From: an uncultured Collinsella sp.
GTDB taxonomy: Bacteria; Actinomycetota; Coriobacteriia; Coriobacteriales; Coriobacteriaceae
Length of the DNA: 24,133 nucleotides
Reading direction: 5' to 3'
Assembly (NCBI GenBank): GCA_902475475.1
Contig: CABRZY010000005.1
Coordinates: 1-24,133 of the forward strand
The position numbers and the translations under genes were made by a program. The notes below the pieces were generated by a model. That model made no database searches, had not been told where the DNA came from, and was given only the letters and a program-made list of their open reading frames with translations. Every line of letters begins with the position of its first letter. The first letter of the stretch is position 1. This document shows, piece after piece, positions 7,243 to 14,846 of the stretch.

Positions 7243-7732
7243 CACTATTAATCGCGTGATCGTCCCGGGCACCTTCGATCCCATCACGTTTGGCCATATC
7301 GATGTGATCCGCCGCGCCCGCCGCATCTTTCCCAGCGTGATCGTCGCTGTTGCCGAGTCGCAGGGTAAAAACGGTGTGGGCACCACGTTTATGCTCGATG
7401 AGCGCGTGGCTCTGGCCCGCGAGGCGCTCGGTGATATCGACGGCGTCGAGGTCCTGCCCTTTACCGGCCTCTTGGTCGACTTCGCTCGTGAGCAGGGGGC
7501 GGGGGCCGTGGTCAAGGGTCTGCGCGCCATGACCGACTTTGAGTATGAGCTGCAGCAGGCCGACCTTAACTATCGCCTGGATAGCGAGCTGGAGTCCATC
7601 TTTGTCATGAGTGCGCCGCAGTACGGCTATATCTCGAGCTCGGTCGTTCGCCAGATCGCCTCGCTCGGCAGTGACGTATCGACGTTTGTCCCGTCCAACG
7701 TGGTCGAAGCGCTCAAACATCGCTTTTCGTGA
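7235..7732 (+). CDS. coaD: Pantetheine-phosphate adenylyltransferase CoaD
   Basis: CoaD transfers AMP from ATP to 4'-phosphopantetheine to make dephospho-CoA, the penultimate step of coenzyme A synthesis. The 165-aa length is normal. The nucleotidyltransferase signature TFDPITFGH (residues 13-21) contains the two conserved positions of the T/HxGH motif, and ISSSVVR (133-139) is the second ATP-binding motif. I start the protein at ATG 7235, where a GGAGG (7223-7227) lies 7 nt upstream. The longer open frame upstream runs through rsmD and is not coding. The product supplies CoA, which is the phosphopantetheine donor for the ACP encoded 2.6 kb downstream. Confidence 0.97.
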   Translation: MSDTINRVIVPGTFDPITFGHIDVIRRARRIFPSVIVAVAESQGKNGVGTTFMLDERVALAREALGDIDGVEVLPFTGLLVDFAREQGAGAVVKGLRAMTDFEYELQQADLNYRLDSELESIFVMSAPQYGYISSSVVRQIASLGSDVSTFVPSNVVEALKHRFS

Positions 7733-7756
7733 CGTTTCTTATTGCCTGGTGGCATG

Positions 7757-7765
7757 TGGTAAACT
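7757..7765 (+). promoter_or_regulatory. Extended -10 promoter before the SepIVA-like gene
   Basis: TGG precedes TAAACT (7760-7765), 35 nt upstream of ATG 7801. No -35 box is found at proper spacing. This may start an independent transcript in the 68-nt gap after coaD. Confidence 0.4.
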
Positions 7766-7800
7766 AGCATGATGATATGTTACCTATGAAAGGAGACCGG

Positions 7801-8298
7801 ATGCCGGGCGAGAATTTTCCTGGCGATAGGATCGTCAGCTTGGTCGATGAGCTCGAAGGGCTGATCGAGGAAGCCAAGCCGCCTTTCGGCAAGAACGCTC
7901 AGTTCAAGGTCATCGACGCCGACGTGTTCTTCAACATCCTCGACGAGATCCGCATGAGCTATCCCGAGGAGTGGCAGAAGTCCCGCCGTATCCTTAAGGA
8001 GCGCGAGGAGCTTATGGCTTCCGCCGCCGCTCAGGCCGATTCCATCATCGCCGACGCTCAGCAGCAGGCCCTCACCATTGCCGGTGAGCAGGAGATCGTC
8101 CGCCTTGCGCAGCAGCAGGCCGACGACATCCGCGATCGTGCCCAGCAGTACGAGCGCGAGACGCGTTATGCTGCCGAGGACTACGCGGAGCAGGTCTTTA
8201 CGCACCTGGAGGAGAACCTCAAGAGCCTGACTGGCACCGTTACCCGTTGCCGTCAGCAGCTCAACGAGGGTGCCGCCCAGCAGAATGGTCAGTGGTAA
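7801..8298 (+). CDS. Coiled-coil DivIVA-like protein, probable SepIVA homologue
   Basis: The 165-aa product has no enzyme motif. Residues 10-60 form a mixed N-terminal segment (VSLVDELEGLIEEAKPPFG, then DADVFFNILDEIRMSYPEEW). About residues 65-150 are a long Gln/Ala/Glu-rich helix with heptad character, for example DRAQQYERETRYAAEDYAEQ, as in DivIVA-type scaffolds or ATP synthase subunit b. The start is ATG 7801, preceded by AAAGGAG (7789-7795). In mycobacteria the essential septation factor SepIVA (Rv2927c) lies next to a DUF177 gene, as this one does. On that synteny and the coiled coil I infer a septum-associated scaffold. The function is not proven by sequence motifs alone. Confidence 0.68.
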   Translation: MPGENFPGDRIVSLVDELEGLIEEAKPPFGKNAQFKVIDADVFFNILDEIRMSYPEEWQKSRRILKEREELMASAAAQADSIIADAQQQALTIAGEQEIVRLAQQQADDIRDRAQQYERETRYAAEDYAEQVFTHLEENLKSLTGTVTRCRQQLNEGAAQQNGQW

Positions 8299-8852
8299 TG
8301 GCTGAGTTCCCGAGCGTTACCGTCGATCTTTCCGAGCAGCTCGAGTTTCCTGGAGATTCGTATCCGCTGACCGGTAAGGTCGATGTCGCCACCTACACGG
8401 TGGGCGAGAAGGAGTACCAGCTACAGGACGGCATCGACTACGACGTTGTCTTTACCAATGCCGGTACCGGTGTCTTGCTCACGGGCATGGTTCGCGCGCA
8501 CGCCACCGGCGAGTGCGACCGTTGCCTGGAGCCCGCCTCGTTTGATATCGCCGGCGAGATCGAGGAGTTCTACCTCTTTGAGGAGCCCGAGGATCCCGAG
8601 GCCTACGAGGACGGCTACGAGCTCCTGGGTGAGGACCGTATCGTTGATCTGGGTGAGCCTATCAATGACGCGGTCGTTATGGACACTCCGTTTGTGGTGC
8701 TCTGCAAGCCCGATTGCCGTGGTCTGTGCCCCACATGCGGTTGCAATCTCAACGTCGAGCAATGCGATTGCGCCGCCCAGGCAGAGGCAGAATGGGCCGC
8801 TGCCACGGAAAATCCATTTGCAGCATTGAAGAATCTCAAGCTTGATGAGTAA
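8298..8852 (+). CDS. DUF177/YceD family protein with cysteine cluster
   Basis: DUF177 (YceD) proteins are linked to 23S rRNA accumulation and ribosome assembly, and their genes usually sit directly before rpmF, as here. The 184-aa product has CDRCLEP at residues 73-79, a conserved family motif. A second cysteine cluster at 136-152 (CKPDCRGLCPTCGCNLN), with C156 and C158, probably binds zinc. The start is ATG 8298, which shares a base with the preceding stop (TAATG), so translation is probably coupled. No separate Shine-Dalgarno is evident. The acidic middle section (EEPEDPEAYEDGYE) is also typical. The molecular function remains poorly defined in the family. Confidence 0.9.
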   Translation: MAEFPSVTVDLSEQLEFPGDSYPLTGKVDVATYTVGEKEYQLQDGIDYDVVFTNAGTGVLLTGMVRAHATGECDRCLEPASFDIAGEIEEFYLFEEPEDPEAYEDGYELLGEDRIVDLGEPINDAVVMDTPFVVLCKPDCRGLCPTCGCNLNVEQCDCAAQAEAEWAAATENPFAALKNLKLDE

Positions 8853-8857
8853 AACTG

Positions 8858-8866
8858 TGGTAGTAT
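8858..8866 (+). promoter_or_regulatory. Extended -10 promoter of rpmF
   Basis: TGG precedes TAGTAT (8861-8866) directly after the DUF177 stop codon and 51 nt before the rpmF ATG. No clear -35 is visible. It would allow the ribosomal protein gene to be transcribed apart from DUF177. Confidence 0.4.
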
Positions 8867-8916
8867 CGCTACTTGCGCGTAATCGCCACACTGGATAGTT
8901 CATAAGGAAGGTCACT

Positions 8917-9096
8917 ATGCCCGTACCTAAACAAAAGCAGGGTCGTATCCGCACTCACACCCGTCGTTCCGCCAACATGAAGATCTCGGCTGCGGCTCAG
9001 TCCACGTGCCCCCGTTGCGGTGCTGTCAAGCTCCCGCATCACGTGTGCCCCAGCTGCGGTTTCTACAAGGACCGCGAGGTTATCGTTACCGAGTAA
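8917..9096 (+). CDS. rpmF: 50S ribosomal protein bL32
   Basis: This 59-aa gene encodes bL32, a small zinc-ribbon protein of the large ribosomal subunit. The N-terminus MPVPKQKQGRIRTHTRRS is the family signature for rRNA contact. Cysteines C31, C34, C44 and C47 (CPRC and CPSC) form the zinc-binding version of the protein. AAGGAAGG (8903-8910) lies 6 nt before ATG 8917. The order DUF177-rpmF-plsX is conserved across many bacteria. Only the zinc-containing form is seen here. Whether a cysteine-free paralogue exists elsewhere cannot be told from this window. Confidence 0.97.
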   Translation: MPVPKQKQGRIRTHTRRSANMKISAAAQSTCPRCGAVKLPHHVCPSCGFYKDREVIVTE

Positions 9097-9136
9097 CGGT
9101 ATACTCTGGATGCGATGCCGTTCCAAATGGAACCAC

Positions 9137-9166
9137 AATGGCCGGCTCAATGAGTCGGCCATTTTT
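9137..9166 (+). terminator. Terminator or attenuator between rpmF and plsX
   Basis: AATGGCCGGCTC (9137-9148), loop AAT, and GAGTCGGCCATT (9152-9163) form a 12-bp stem with one G-T wobble, continuing into T to 9166. The plsX Shine-Dalgarno (9171-9176) begins 4 nt after the T tract. A possible -10 TATACT at 9100-9105 lies upstream, so the hairpin could act inside a plsX leader as well as end the rpmF transcript. Confidence 0.85.
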
Positions 9167-9183
9167 GTATAAGGAGCATGTAT

Positions 9184-10203
9184 ATGAGTAACGTTCGCGT
9201 TTGTGTAGACGTTGTGGGCGGAGACGAGAAACCTCAGGTTGTTCTTGATGGTATCGAGGCTGCGCTTGCCGCCGATCCCGATATCGAGGTCTTGGCAGCT
9301 GGTCCCGCCGAAATCGTCAATCCCTTTGCAGCTTCCCATGCACGTGTTGAGGCCCTTGAGGCGCCTGACGTTATCGCCATGGATGACGATCCCATTCGCG
9401 CCGTGATGACCAAGCGTAAGTCGTCGATCGTGCTTTCTTGCCGCGCCATTAAGAAGGGCAACGCGGATGCGTTCTTCTCCGCCGGCTCCACCGGTGCCAT
9501 GACCGCCGCCGCCACCGCCTATGTGACGCCGTTTAGGTATCAGGCCGAAGGCAAGAAGCAGCCGGTGCGCCCCTGTCTGACCAATGCGCTGCCCAATCGC
9601 GCCGGCGGTCTGACGGTGCTGTGCGACATGGGTGCCAACCCCGATGTGGAGGTCGATGACATGGTGCGTTTTGCCCAGATGGGTAGCGCCTATGCCCGCG
9701 TCGTCCTGGGCATCGAGCATCCTCGCGTGGGCCTGCTTGCCAACGGCACCGAGGATGAGAAGGGCTCCAACTTTACCAAGGCCTGTTTCCCTGCTATGAA
9801 GGCCGCCGTTCCTGGCTTTGTTGGTAACTGCGAGGGCACCGACCTCACCTCAGGTAACTTCGATGTCGTCGTTGCCGATGGCATGTCGGGTAATATCGCT
9901 CTCAAAGCTACCGAGGGCGCTGCCAAGTTTTTGCTGCAGGAGCTCAAGGGCGCCTTTATGGCCTCGCTCGGCACCAAGATCGCCGCGCTGCTCATTAAAA
10001 AGCAGATGCGCGAGATTAAGGCCAAGCTCTCTGGCGACGCCAAGGGCGGCGCGATTCTTCTGGGCCTGCGCGGCGTGGTCCTGATCGGCCATGGCGCCAC
10101 CTCAGTCGAGGCTGTCAAAAACGGTACGCTCGCGGCGGCCGAAGCCGTTCGCGCCGGGCTGGTCGAGAATGTCGCCAACTCTATGGACGGTATCGTTTTA
10201 TAA
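9184..10203 (+). CDS. plsX: Phosphate acyltransferase PlsX
   Basis: PlsX interconverts acyl-ACP and acyl-phosphate at the membrane surface. The acyl-phosphate is used by PlsY to start phosphatidic acid synthesis. The 339-aa length fits. The N-terminal motif reads VDVVGGDEKP (residues 8-17), where most homologues have D-A-M-G-G-D. SAGSTGAMTA (99-108) and DVVVADGMSGNIALKATEG are strongly conserved family segments. I choose ATG 9184 because AAGGAG (9171-9176) is 7 nt away. The in-frame ATG at 9178 is only 1 nt from it. The gene shares a neighbourhood with acpP, whose product is its substrate carrier, and with fakA, which makes the same acyl-phosphate from free fatty acids. Confidence 0.95.
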   Translation: MSNVRVCVDVVGGDEKPQVVLDGIEAALAADPDIEVLAAGPAEIVNPFAASHARVEALEAPDVIAMDDDPIRAVMTKRKSSIVLSCRAIKKGNADAFFSAGSTGAMTAAATAYVTPFRYQAEGKKQPVRPCLTNALPNRAGGLTVLCDMGANPDVEVDDMVRFAQMGSAYARVVLGIEHPRVGLLANGTEDEKGSNFTKACFPAMKAAVPGFVGNCEGTDLTSGNFDVVVADGMSGNIALKATEGAAKFLLQELKGAFMASLGTKIAALLIKKQMREIKAKLSGDAKGGAILLGLRGVVLIGHGATSVEAVKNGTLAAAEAVRAGLVENVANSMDGIVL

Positions 10204-10250
10204 GAGCGAGTTAGGGCGCTGTTATGTGCTTCGCGGCGCACGTCGTGGGG

Positions 10251-10256
10251 TAGAAT
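10251..10256 (+). promoter_or_regulatory. Possible -10 element of acpP
   Basis: TAGAAT lies 72 nt before the acpP ATG in the 124-nt plsX-acpP gap, preceded by GGGG. No convincing -35 is seen. If active, transcription would start near 10263, just before the palindrome at 10270-10291. Confidence 0.4.
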
Positions 10257-10269
10257 CAGAACCGTGTCT

Positions 10270-10291
10270 TGGTACCGCCCGGGCGGTACCA
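10270..10291. repeat. Perfect 22-bp palindrome in the acpP leader
   Basis: TGGTACCGCCC is followed by its exact reverse complement GGGCGGTACCA. It is followed by TTCTTTT, so as RNA it could form a hairpin terminator with a small CCGG loop. As DNA it is also a good candidate operator, because it would overlap the start of an acpP transcript begun at the -10 element at 10251. The sequence does not match the FapR box of Bacillus that I know. Confidence 0.65.
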
Positions 10292-10327
10292 TTCTTTTGG
10301 TATTCATGCACTATGAGAGGAAGCGCT

Positions 10328-10570
10328 ATGGACCGCTCCGAAATCTTCGACAAGATCGCCGAGGTCGCTGCTGACGTTCTGGGCGTCGATGTTGCCGAAA
10401 TTAGCGAGGAGACCACCTTTGACGACCTCGATGCCAACTCGCTCGAGCGCCTGCAGCTGGTTACGGCTATCGAGGACGAGTTCAACCTCGAGATCGATGA
10501 CGAGACCCTGCTCTCGCTCAACTCTGTCGCCGACGCCGTCGACGCTATCGAAGCTGCCAAGGAGGCCTAA
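10328..10570 (+). CDS. acpP: Acyl carrier protein
   Basis: ACP carries growing acyl chains on a phosphopantetheine arm for type II fatty acid synthesis and donates them to PlsX. The product is 80 aa and very acidic, with the four-helix ACP pattern. The attachment serine is Ser38 in LDANSLERLQL. Most ACPs have Asp-Ser-Leu here, whereas this one has Asn-Ser-Leu. The downstream helix II reads VTAIEDEFNLEIDDE, as expected. AGAGGAAG before ATG 10328 gives a good ribosome binding site. Its 3' end contains AAGGAGG, the Shine-Dalgarno of rnc. A specialised ACP is possible, but the position between plsX and rnc is that of the housekeeping one. Confidence 0.95.
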   Translation: MDRSEIFDKIAEVAADVLGVDVAEISEETTFDDLDANSLERLQLVTAIEDEFNLEIDDETLLSLNSVADAVDAIEAAKEA

Positions 10571-10573
10571 GTC

Positions 10574-11299
10574 TTGGCTTTATCCGACCGACTTACGCGC
10601 GCCCAGGAAATCCTGGGCCACGAGTTCAACAATAAGGTGCTGCTGCGCGCGGCGCTTACGCATCCCTCGGCAGTCGAGGGCCAGCCGGTTTCTGCCAGCT
10701 ATGAGCGCCTTGAGTTCTTGGGCGATTCCATTTTGGGCGCTGTGGTCGCACGCTCCCTGTTTGAGTCCTATCCGGAGTTTGACGAGGGCAAGCTCACGCG
10801 CTTGAAGGTTTCGCTTGTCTCGGGCGCTACGCTGTCCGAGGTTTCTCACGAGCTGGGCATCGACGACATCATCATCTTTGGTGCCTCCGAGACCGGTACC
10901 GGTGCGCGCGGCCTGCATTCGGCGCTTGAGAACGTCTATGAGTCGCTCGTGGGTGCGCTGTACCTGGATGCCGGCTGGGATGCGGCGGCGGAGTTTATCC
11001 ATCGTACGCTTAAGCCGCATTTGGCTTCCGAGCGTGCCGAGCATCCTGCGAACCCCAAGTCGTTTTTGCAGGAGTGCGTGCAAGCCGACGGTCACGAGCC
11101 CCCGGCGTACAAGCTCGTTGGCTCCGAGGGCCCGGCGCATGCGCCCACCTTTACCGCCGTGGTGCTCATCGACGGTATTCGCCAAGGCCGCGGCTCCGGC
11201 TCCTCAAAGAAAGAAGCCGAGGGAGCCGCCGCGCTCGAAGCGCTCGACCGCATGGGCTACACCACCAACGGCGTGATTCTGAACAAGAAGCACGTGTAA
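10574..11299 (+). CDS. rnc: Ribonuclease III
   Basis: RNase III cleaves double-stranded RNA, including the rRNA precursor. The 241-aa protein has the signature ERLEFLGDSIL (residues 44-54), giving catalytic Glu44 and Asp51. The second acidic site lies in ENVYESLVGALYLDAG (Glu123). A double-stranded RNA-binding domain follows at about 160-232, from PKSFLQECVQA to GSSKKEAEGAAALEAL. The start is TTG 10574. This rare codon is supported by AAGGAGG (10559-10565) at 8-nt spacing inside the end of acpP, only 3 nt after the acpP stop. The gene belongs to the acpP-rnc-smc-ftsY-ffh series found in many Gram-positive genomes. Confidence 0.97.
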   Translation: MALSDRLTRAQEILGHEFNNKVLLRAALTHPSAVEGQPVSASYERLEFLGDSILGAVVARSLFESYPEFDEGKLTRLKVSLVSGATLSEVSHELGIDDIIIFGASETGTGARGLHSALENVYESLVGALYLDAGWDAAAEFIHRTLKPHLASERAEHPANPKSFLQECVQADGHEPPAYKLVGSEGPAHAPTFTAVVLIDGIRQGRGSGSSKKEAEGAAALEALDRMGYTTNGVILNKKHV

Positions 11300-11309
11300 G
11301 CGAGGAACC

Positions 11310-14300
11310 GTGTATCTCAAGTCCCTCACGCTCAAAGGGTTCAAGTCGTTTGCCGACCGCGCCCATATGACGTTTGAGCCGGGCCTGACCGTCATCGTCG
11401 GTCCCAACGGCTCGGGAAAATCGAACATCTCCGACTCCATCCTGTGGGTCCTGGGCGAGCAGAGCGCCAAGCAGCTGCGCGGCCAGGCCATGGAGGATGT
11501 CATCTTCTCGGGCTCGTCAGCGCGCAAGCCGGTGGGTGTCGCCGAGGTCACACTGGTGCTCGATAACTCGGACCATATGCTGCCCGTCGATTTTGACGAG
11601 GTCGCCATCACCCGTCGCATGTATCGCTCGGGCGAAAGCGAGTACCTCATCAACTCGAGTCCGTGCCGCCTGATGGACATTCAGGACATCCTGCACGATT
11701 CGGGCCTGGGCAAGGATACGCATTCCATCATCAGCCAGGGCAAGCTCGACGCCATTTTGCAGAGCCGCCCCGAGGAGCGCCGCGCCCTCATCGAGGAGGC
11801 CGCCGGCATCTCCAAGCACAAGCGCCGCAAGGAGCGTGCGCTCAAAAAGATTAAGTCGATGGACGAGCACCTGACGCGTGCCCGCGACATCAATAAGGAG
11901 ATCGCCCGTCAGCTGCGGCCGCTAGAGCGTCAGGTCGATCGCGCGCGTAAGTACAAAGAGCTGTCTTCGCGCGCGAACGAGCTTACGCAGATGCTGGCTG
12001 TCGACGAGCTGCGTTCGCTGCAGTCGCAGTGGAACGACCTGGAGAGCCGCTCCAAGGAAGGTGCCGCCGAGCTGGAGCTTGCGCAGTACCGCATGGGCGA
12101 AAAGGAGCGCGAGCTCGAGAAGCTTCAGGTCATGCTCGAGGAAAAGGGCCTGTTTGTGGGCGATCTGGGCGAGCAGCGCCGCCATATGCAAGATGTGGTC
12201 GGCCGCATTAACTCCGACATGCGCCTGCTCGAGGAAAAGGGCCACAACATGGTGTCGCGCCTGTCTGACATGCGCGGGCAGATTTCGAGCTCCGAGCATC
12301 AGCGTCGTCGCGTGGTCGAGGAGCTCGAGGACGCGCGTGCGCAGCTTGAGGAAGTGACCGGCGCGCACATGCAGGCCCAGGAGGACGTTGACGCCGCTGG
12401 TCCTGCCGCCGCAGAGCTCCACGAGCGGCGCGTGGCGCTCGACAATCAGATTTCGCAGCTTACGCGTGAGCAACGCGATGTGCAGCGCGTGGCCGACAAC
12501 GCCGCGCTCGAGCTCGCCAAGGTGAAGGATTCCTTGAGCAATGCCGAGGTCGAGGACAACATGTATGCCTCGCGCCTGGAGCAGATTGACGAGCAGCTCG
12601 AGGAGGTCACGGCCTCGCTCGAGAGCCGTCGCGACCGCGCCGAGGAGCTTGAGGGCGCTCTTGAGGAAGCGCGCCGGGCTCAGGTCGATGCGCGTGAGGC
12701 CACCGAGACGGCACGCGCGGCCCTGAAGGACCTGCGTGCCCGCGAGAGCGAGGCGCGCAACAAGTTATCCGAGGTGCGCTCGGAGCTTTCCAGCCAAAAG
12801 AAACTCGATTCCCGTATGGCCGACAGCTCGCCGCTCGTGAGCCGTCTGGTGGGTGCGCTGGGCGACGATGTCTCGGGTCGTCTGGGCGACGTGCTCGAGG
12901 CCCCGCGCGAGCTTGAGGGCCTGGTGGAGCAGCTGCTTGCCGGCGATATCGATGCCCTGTTGTTTGATGACGCCGCCACGCTTGAGCGTGCCGGTCGTGC
13001 GGCTCTGGACCAAAAGAAGGCCTCGGGTGAGGCGCTGCTGGTGGCGCGCGGCGTGAGCGGCTCTGCTGCCGCCGAGGGCGCTGCCGGTTCGCGTCTGGTC
13101 GATCGCCTTTCCGTGCGTGCCGGTTATGGTCCGATTGTCGAGGCGCTGCTCGGTGGCTATTACGTGGTCGATGACTTGGCTGCCGCGCTGGCTGCGCCTG
13201 TCCTTGACGGTGTGACCTATGTGACCCCCGATGGCGCCCGCGTAAGCTGTGGCGGCCTTGTGCGCGTGGGCCTCGATGCCGGCGAGGCGTCGGGTGCCCT
13301 GGAGCGCAAGCGTCGTATTCGCGAGCTGGAGGGCTTGGAGCCCGATTTGGCTGCCGTGTTTGAGCATGTGTCGGATCAGGTCGTCGAGGCCAATGCGGCC
13401 GTTGAGGAAGCGCGTGCTGCTGAGGGCGATGCCGCCGGCGAGATCGCCCGTCTTGAGGGCGAGCGCCGCTCGTTGCTCTCCGAGATCGGCCGCTTGGAGC
13501 AAAGCGCCAACAATGCCGAGGTCGAGCGCGTGCGCATCTTCAAGCGCCGCGAGCAGGCCTCCGAAGCCGTTCGCGCTGCGCGCCCGCGCGTTGACGAGCT
13601 CGCCCGTTCGCGTGACGAGGCGCGTGCACAGGCAAGCGACCTGGGCTTGCAGATTGCCGAGGCCAACGACGAACTCGACCGCGTTCGCCGTGACGATTCC
13701 GAGGCCGCCGGTAAGCTCGCCGATGCCAAGGTGCGCCTGGCCCAGACGAGCGAGCGCCTGCGTTCGCTGAAGGGCCGCGTGCCCGACCTGGAGCATCGCT
13801 TGGAGGGCATCGACCGCCGTATCCGCGGAACACGCCAGGCTTCGCGCTCGCTCGAACTGCTGCGCCTGCGCGTCGACCCCATGCACGAACGCTATTCTGC
13901 CCTGTTGGAACGCGCATCGGATTGGGCAGCGCGCCTGCGTGACCAGGCCTCTCTGGAAGAGGCGGACTCCGCTTCGCTCAAGAAGACCATCGAGGATGCC
14001 AAGGCGGAGGTTGCCCGTGCCAAGGAGCGGGTTGATGCCGCCACGGCGACGCAAAATGAGTTCAAGGTTGCGCGCGGCAAGCTCGAGGTTCAGGTCGAGG
14101 CGGCCATCAAGGCCATTACCGCCGATGGCACGACGGTGCTCGAGGAAGCGCTCATGCTTCCGGCGCCCACGGACCGCGATGCCGCCGAGCGCGAACTCAA
14201 CCAGCTTGTGCGCCAGATCAACAACCTTGGTCCCGTTAACCAAGTTGCCATGGAGGAGTACGAGCAGCTCAAGCGCCGCGCCGACTACATCGAGGAGCAG

Positions 14301-14846
14301 CTGGCCGATCTGGAGAGCGCGCGCAAGGCGCTCACCAAGATCACGGTGGCCATTGATCGCAAGATGCGGAAGGCCTTCCTGGTGACGTTTGAGAAGGTCG
14401 ACGCGAACTTCCGCGAGATCTTCGCTATGCTCTTCCCGGGCGGCCAGGCTCATCTGGAGATGACCGATCCCGAGCATCCTGCCGAGACGGGTATCGAGGT
14501 CGTGGCGCAGCCGCGCGGCAAGCGCATCACCAAGATGATGCTCATGTCGGGCGGCGAGAAGAGCCTGACGGCGCTCGCCCTCCTCTTTGCTGTGTACCGC
14601 ACGCGCACGGTGCCGTTCTATGTGCTGGACGAGGTCGAGGCGGCACTCGATGACGCCAACCTGTCCAAGCTCATCGGCGCGCTCGATGTGTTGCGTTCCG
14701 ATACGCAGCTCTTGGTCATTTCGCATCAGCGCCGTACTATGGAGGACGCTGACGTCCTCTATGGCGTCTCGATGCAAGCCGACGGCGTCAGTCGCGTCGT
14801 CTCGCAAAAACTCGATCGCGAAACCGGAAAGGTCGTGAATGCATAA
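11310..14846 (+). CDS. smc: Chromosome partition protein SMC
   Basis: SMC is the ATPase of the bacterial condensin. It extrudes DNA loops and helps the origin regions separate. The 1178-aa length is typical. The Walker A motif GPNGSGKSN is at residues 31-39. Two long coiled-coil arms flank a hinge at about residues 510-670, which contains the glycine-rich segment around PDGARVSCGGLVR. The C-terminal head has the ABC signature LMSGGEK (1078-1084) and Walker B FYVLDEVEAALDD (1103-1115). The start is GTG 11310, preceded closely by GAGGAA and lying 10 nt after rnc. Its stop overlaps the ftsY start (TAATG). The ScpA and ScpB partners are not in the window. Confidence 0.98.
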   Translation: MYLKSLTLKGFKSFADRAHMTFEPGLTVIVGPNGSGKSNISDSILWVLGEQSAKQLRGQAMEDVIFSGSSARKPVGVAEVTLVLDNSDHMLPVDFDEVAITRRMYRSGESEYLINSSPCRLMDIQDILHDSGLGKDTHSIISQGKLDAILQSRPEERRALIEEAAGISKHKRRKERALKKIKSMDEHLTRARDINKEIARQLRPLERQVDRARKYKELSSRANELTQMLAVDELRSLQSQWNDLESRSKEGAAELELAQYRMGEKERELEKLQVMLEEKGLFVGDLGEQRRHMQDVVGRINSDMRLLEEKGHNMVSRLSDMRGQISSSEHQRRRVVEELEDARAQLEEVTGAHMQAQEDVDAAGPAAAELHERRVALDNQISQLTREQRDVQRVADNAALELAKVKDSLSNAEVEDNMYASRLEQIDEQLEEVTASLESRRDRAEELEGALEEARRAQVDAREATETARAALKDLRARESEARNKLSEVRSELSSQKKLDSRMADSSPLVSRLVGALGDDVSGRLGDVLEAPRELEGLVEQLLAGDIDALLFDDAATLERAGRAALDQKKASGEALLVARGVSGSAAAEGAAGSRLVDRLSVRAGYGPIVEALLGGYYVVDDLAAALAAPVLDGVTYVTPDGARVSCGGLVRVGLDAGEASGALERKRRIRELEGLEPDLAAVFEHVSDQVVEANAAVEEARAAEGDAAGEIARLEGERRSLLSEIGRLEQSANNAEVERVRIFKRREQASEAVRAARPRVDELARSRDEARAQASDLGLQIAEANDELDRVRRDDSEAAGKLADAKVRLAQTSERLRSLKGRVPDLEHRLEGIDRRIRGTRQASRSLELLRLRVDPMHERYSALLERASDWAARLRDQASLEEADSASLKKTIEDAKAEVARAKERVDAATATQNEFKVARGKLEVQVEAAIKAITADGTTVLEEALMLPAPTDRDAAERELNQLVRQINNLGPVNQVAMEEYEQLKRRADYIEEQLADLESARKALTKITVAIDRKMRKAFLVTFEKVDANFREIFAMLFPGGQAHLEMTDPEHPAETGIEVVAQPRGKRITKMMLMSGGEKSLTALALLFAVYRTRTVPFYVLDEVEAALDDANLSKLIGALDVLRSDTQLLVISHQRRTMEDADVLYGVSMQADGVSRVVSQKLDRETGKVVNA

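Noticed and set aside
10270..10291. Known FapR operator upstream of acpP
   Set aside because: The palindrome GGTACC...GGTACC does not match the TTAGTACC-type FapR consensus, so no FapR site is claimed.
12765..14807. 680-codon open frame antisense to smc
   Set aside because: SMC is complete and convincing on the plus strand. The antisense frame is a by-product of strong third-position GC bias.
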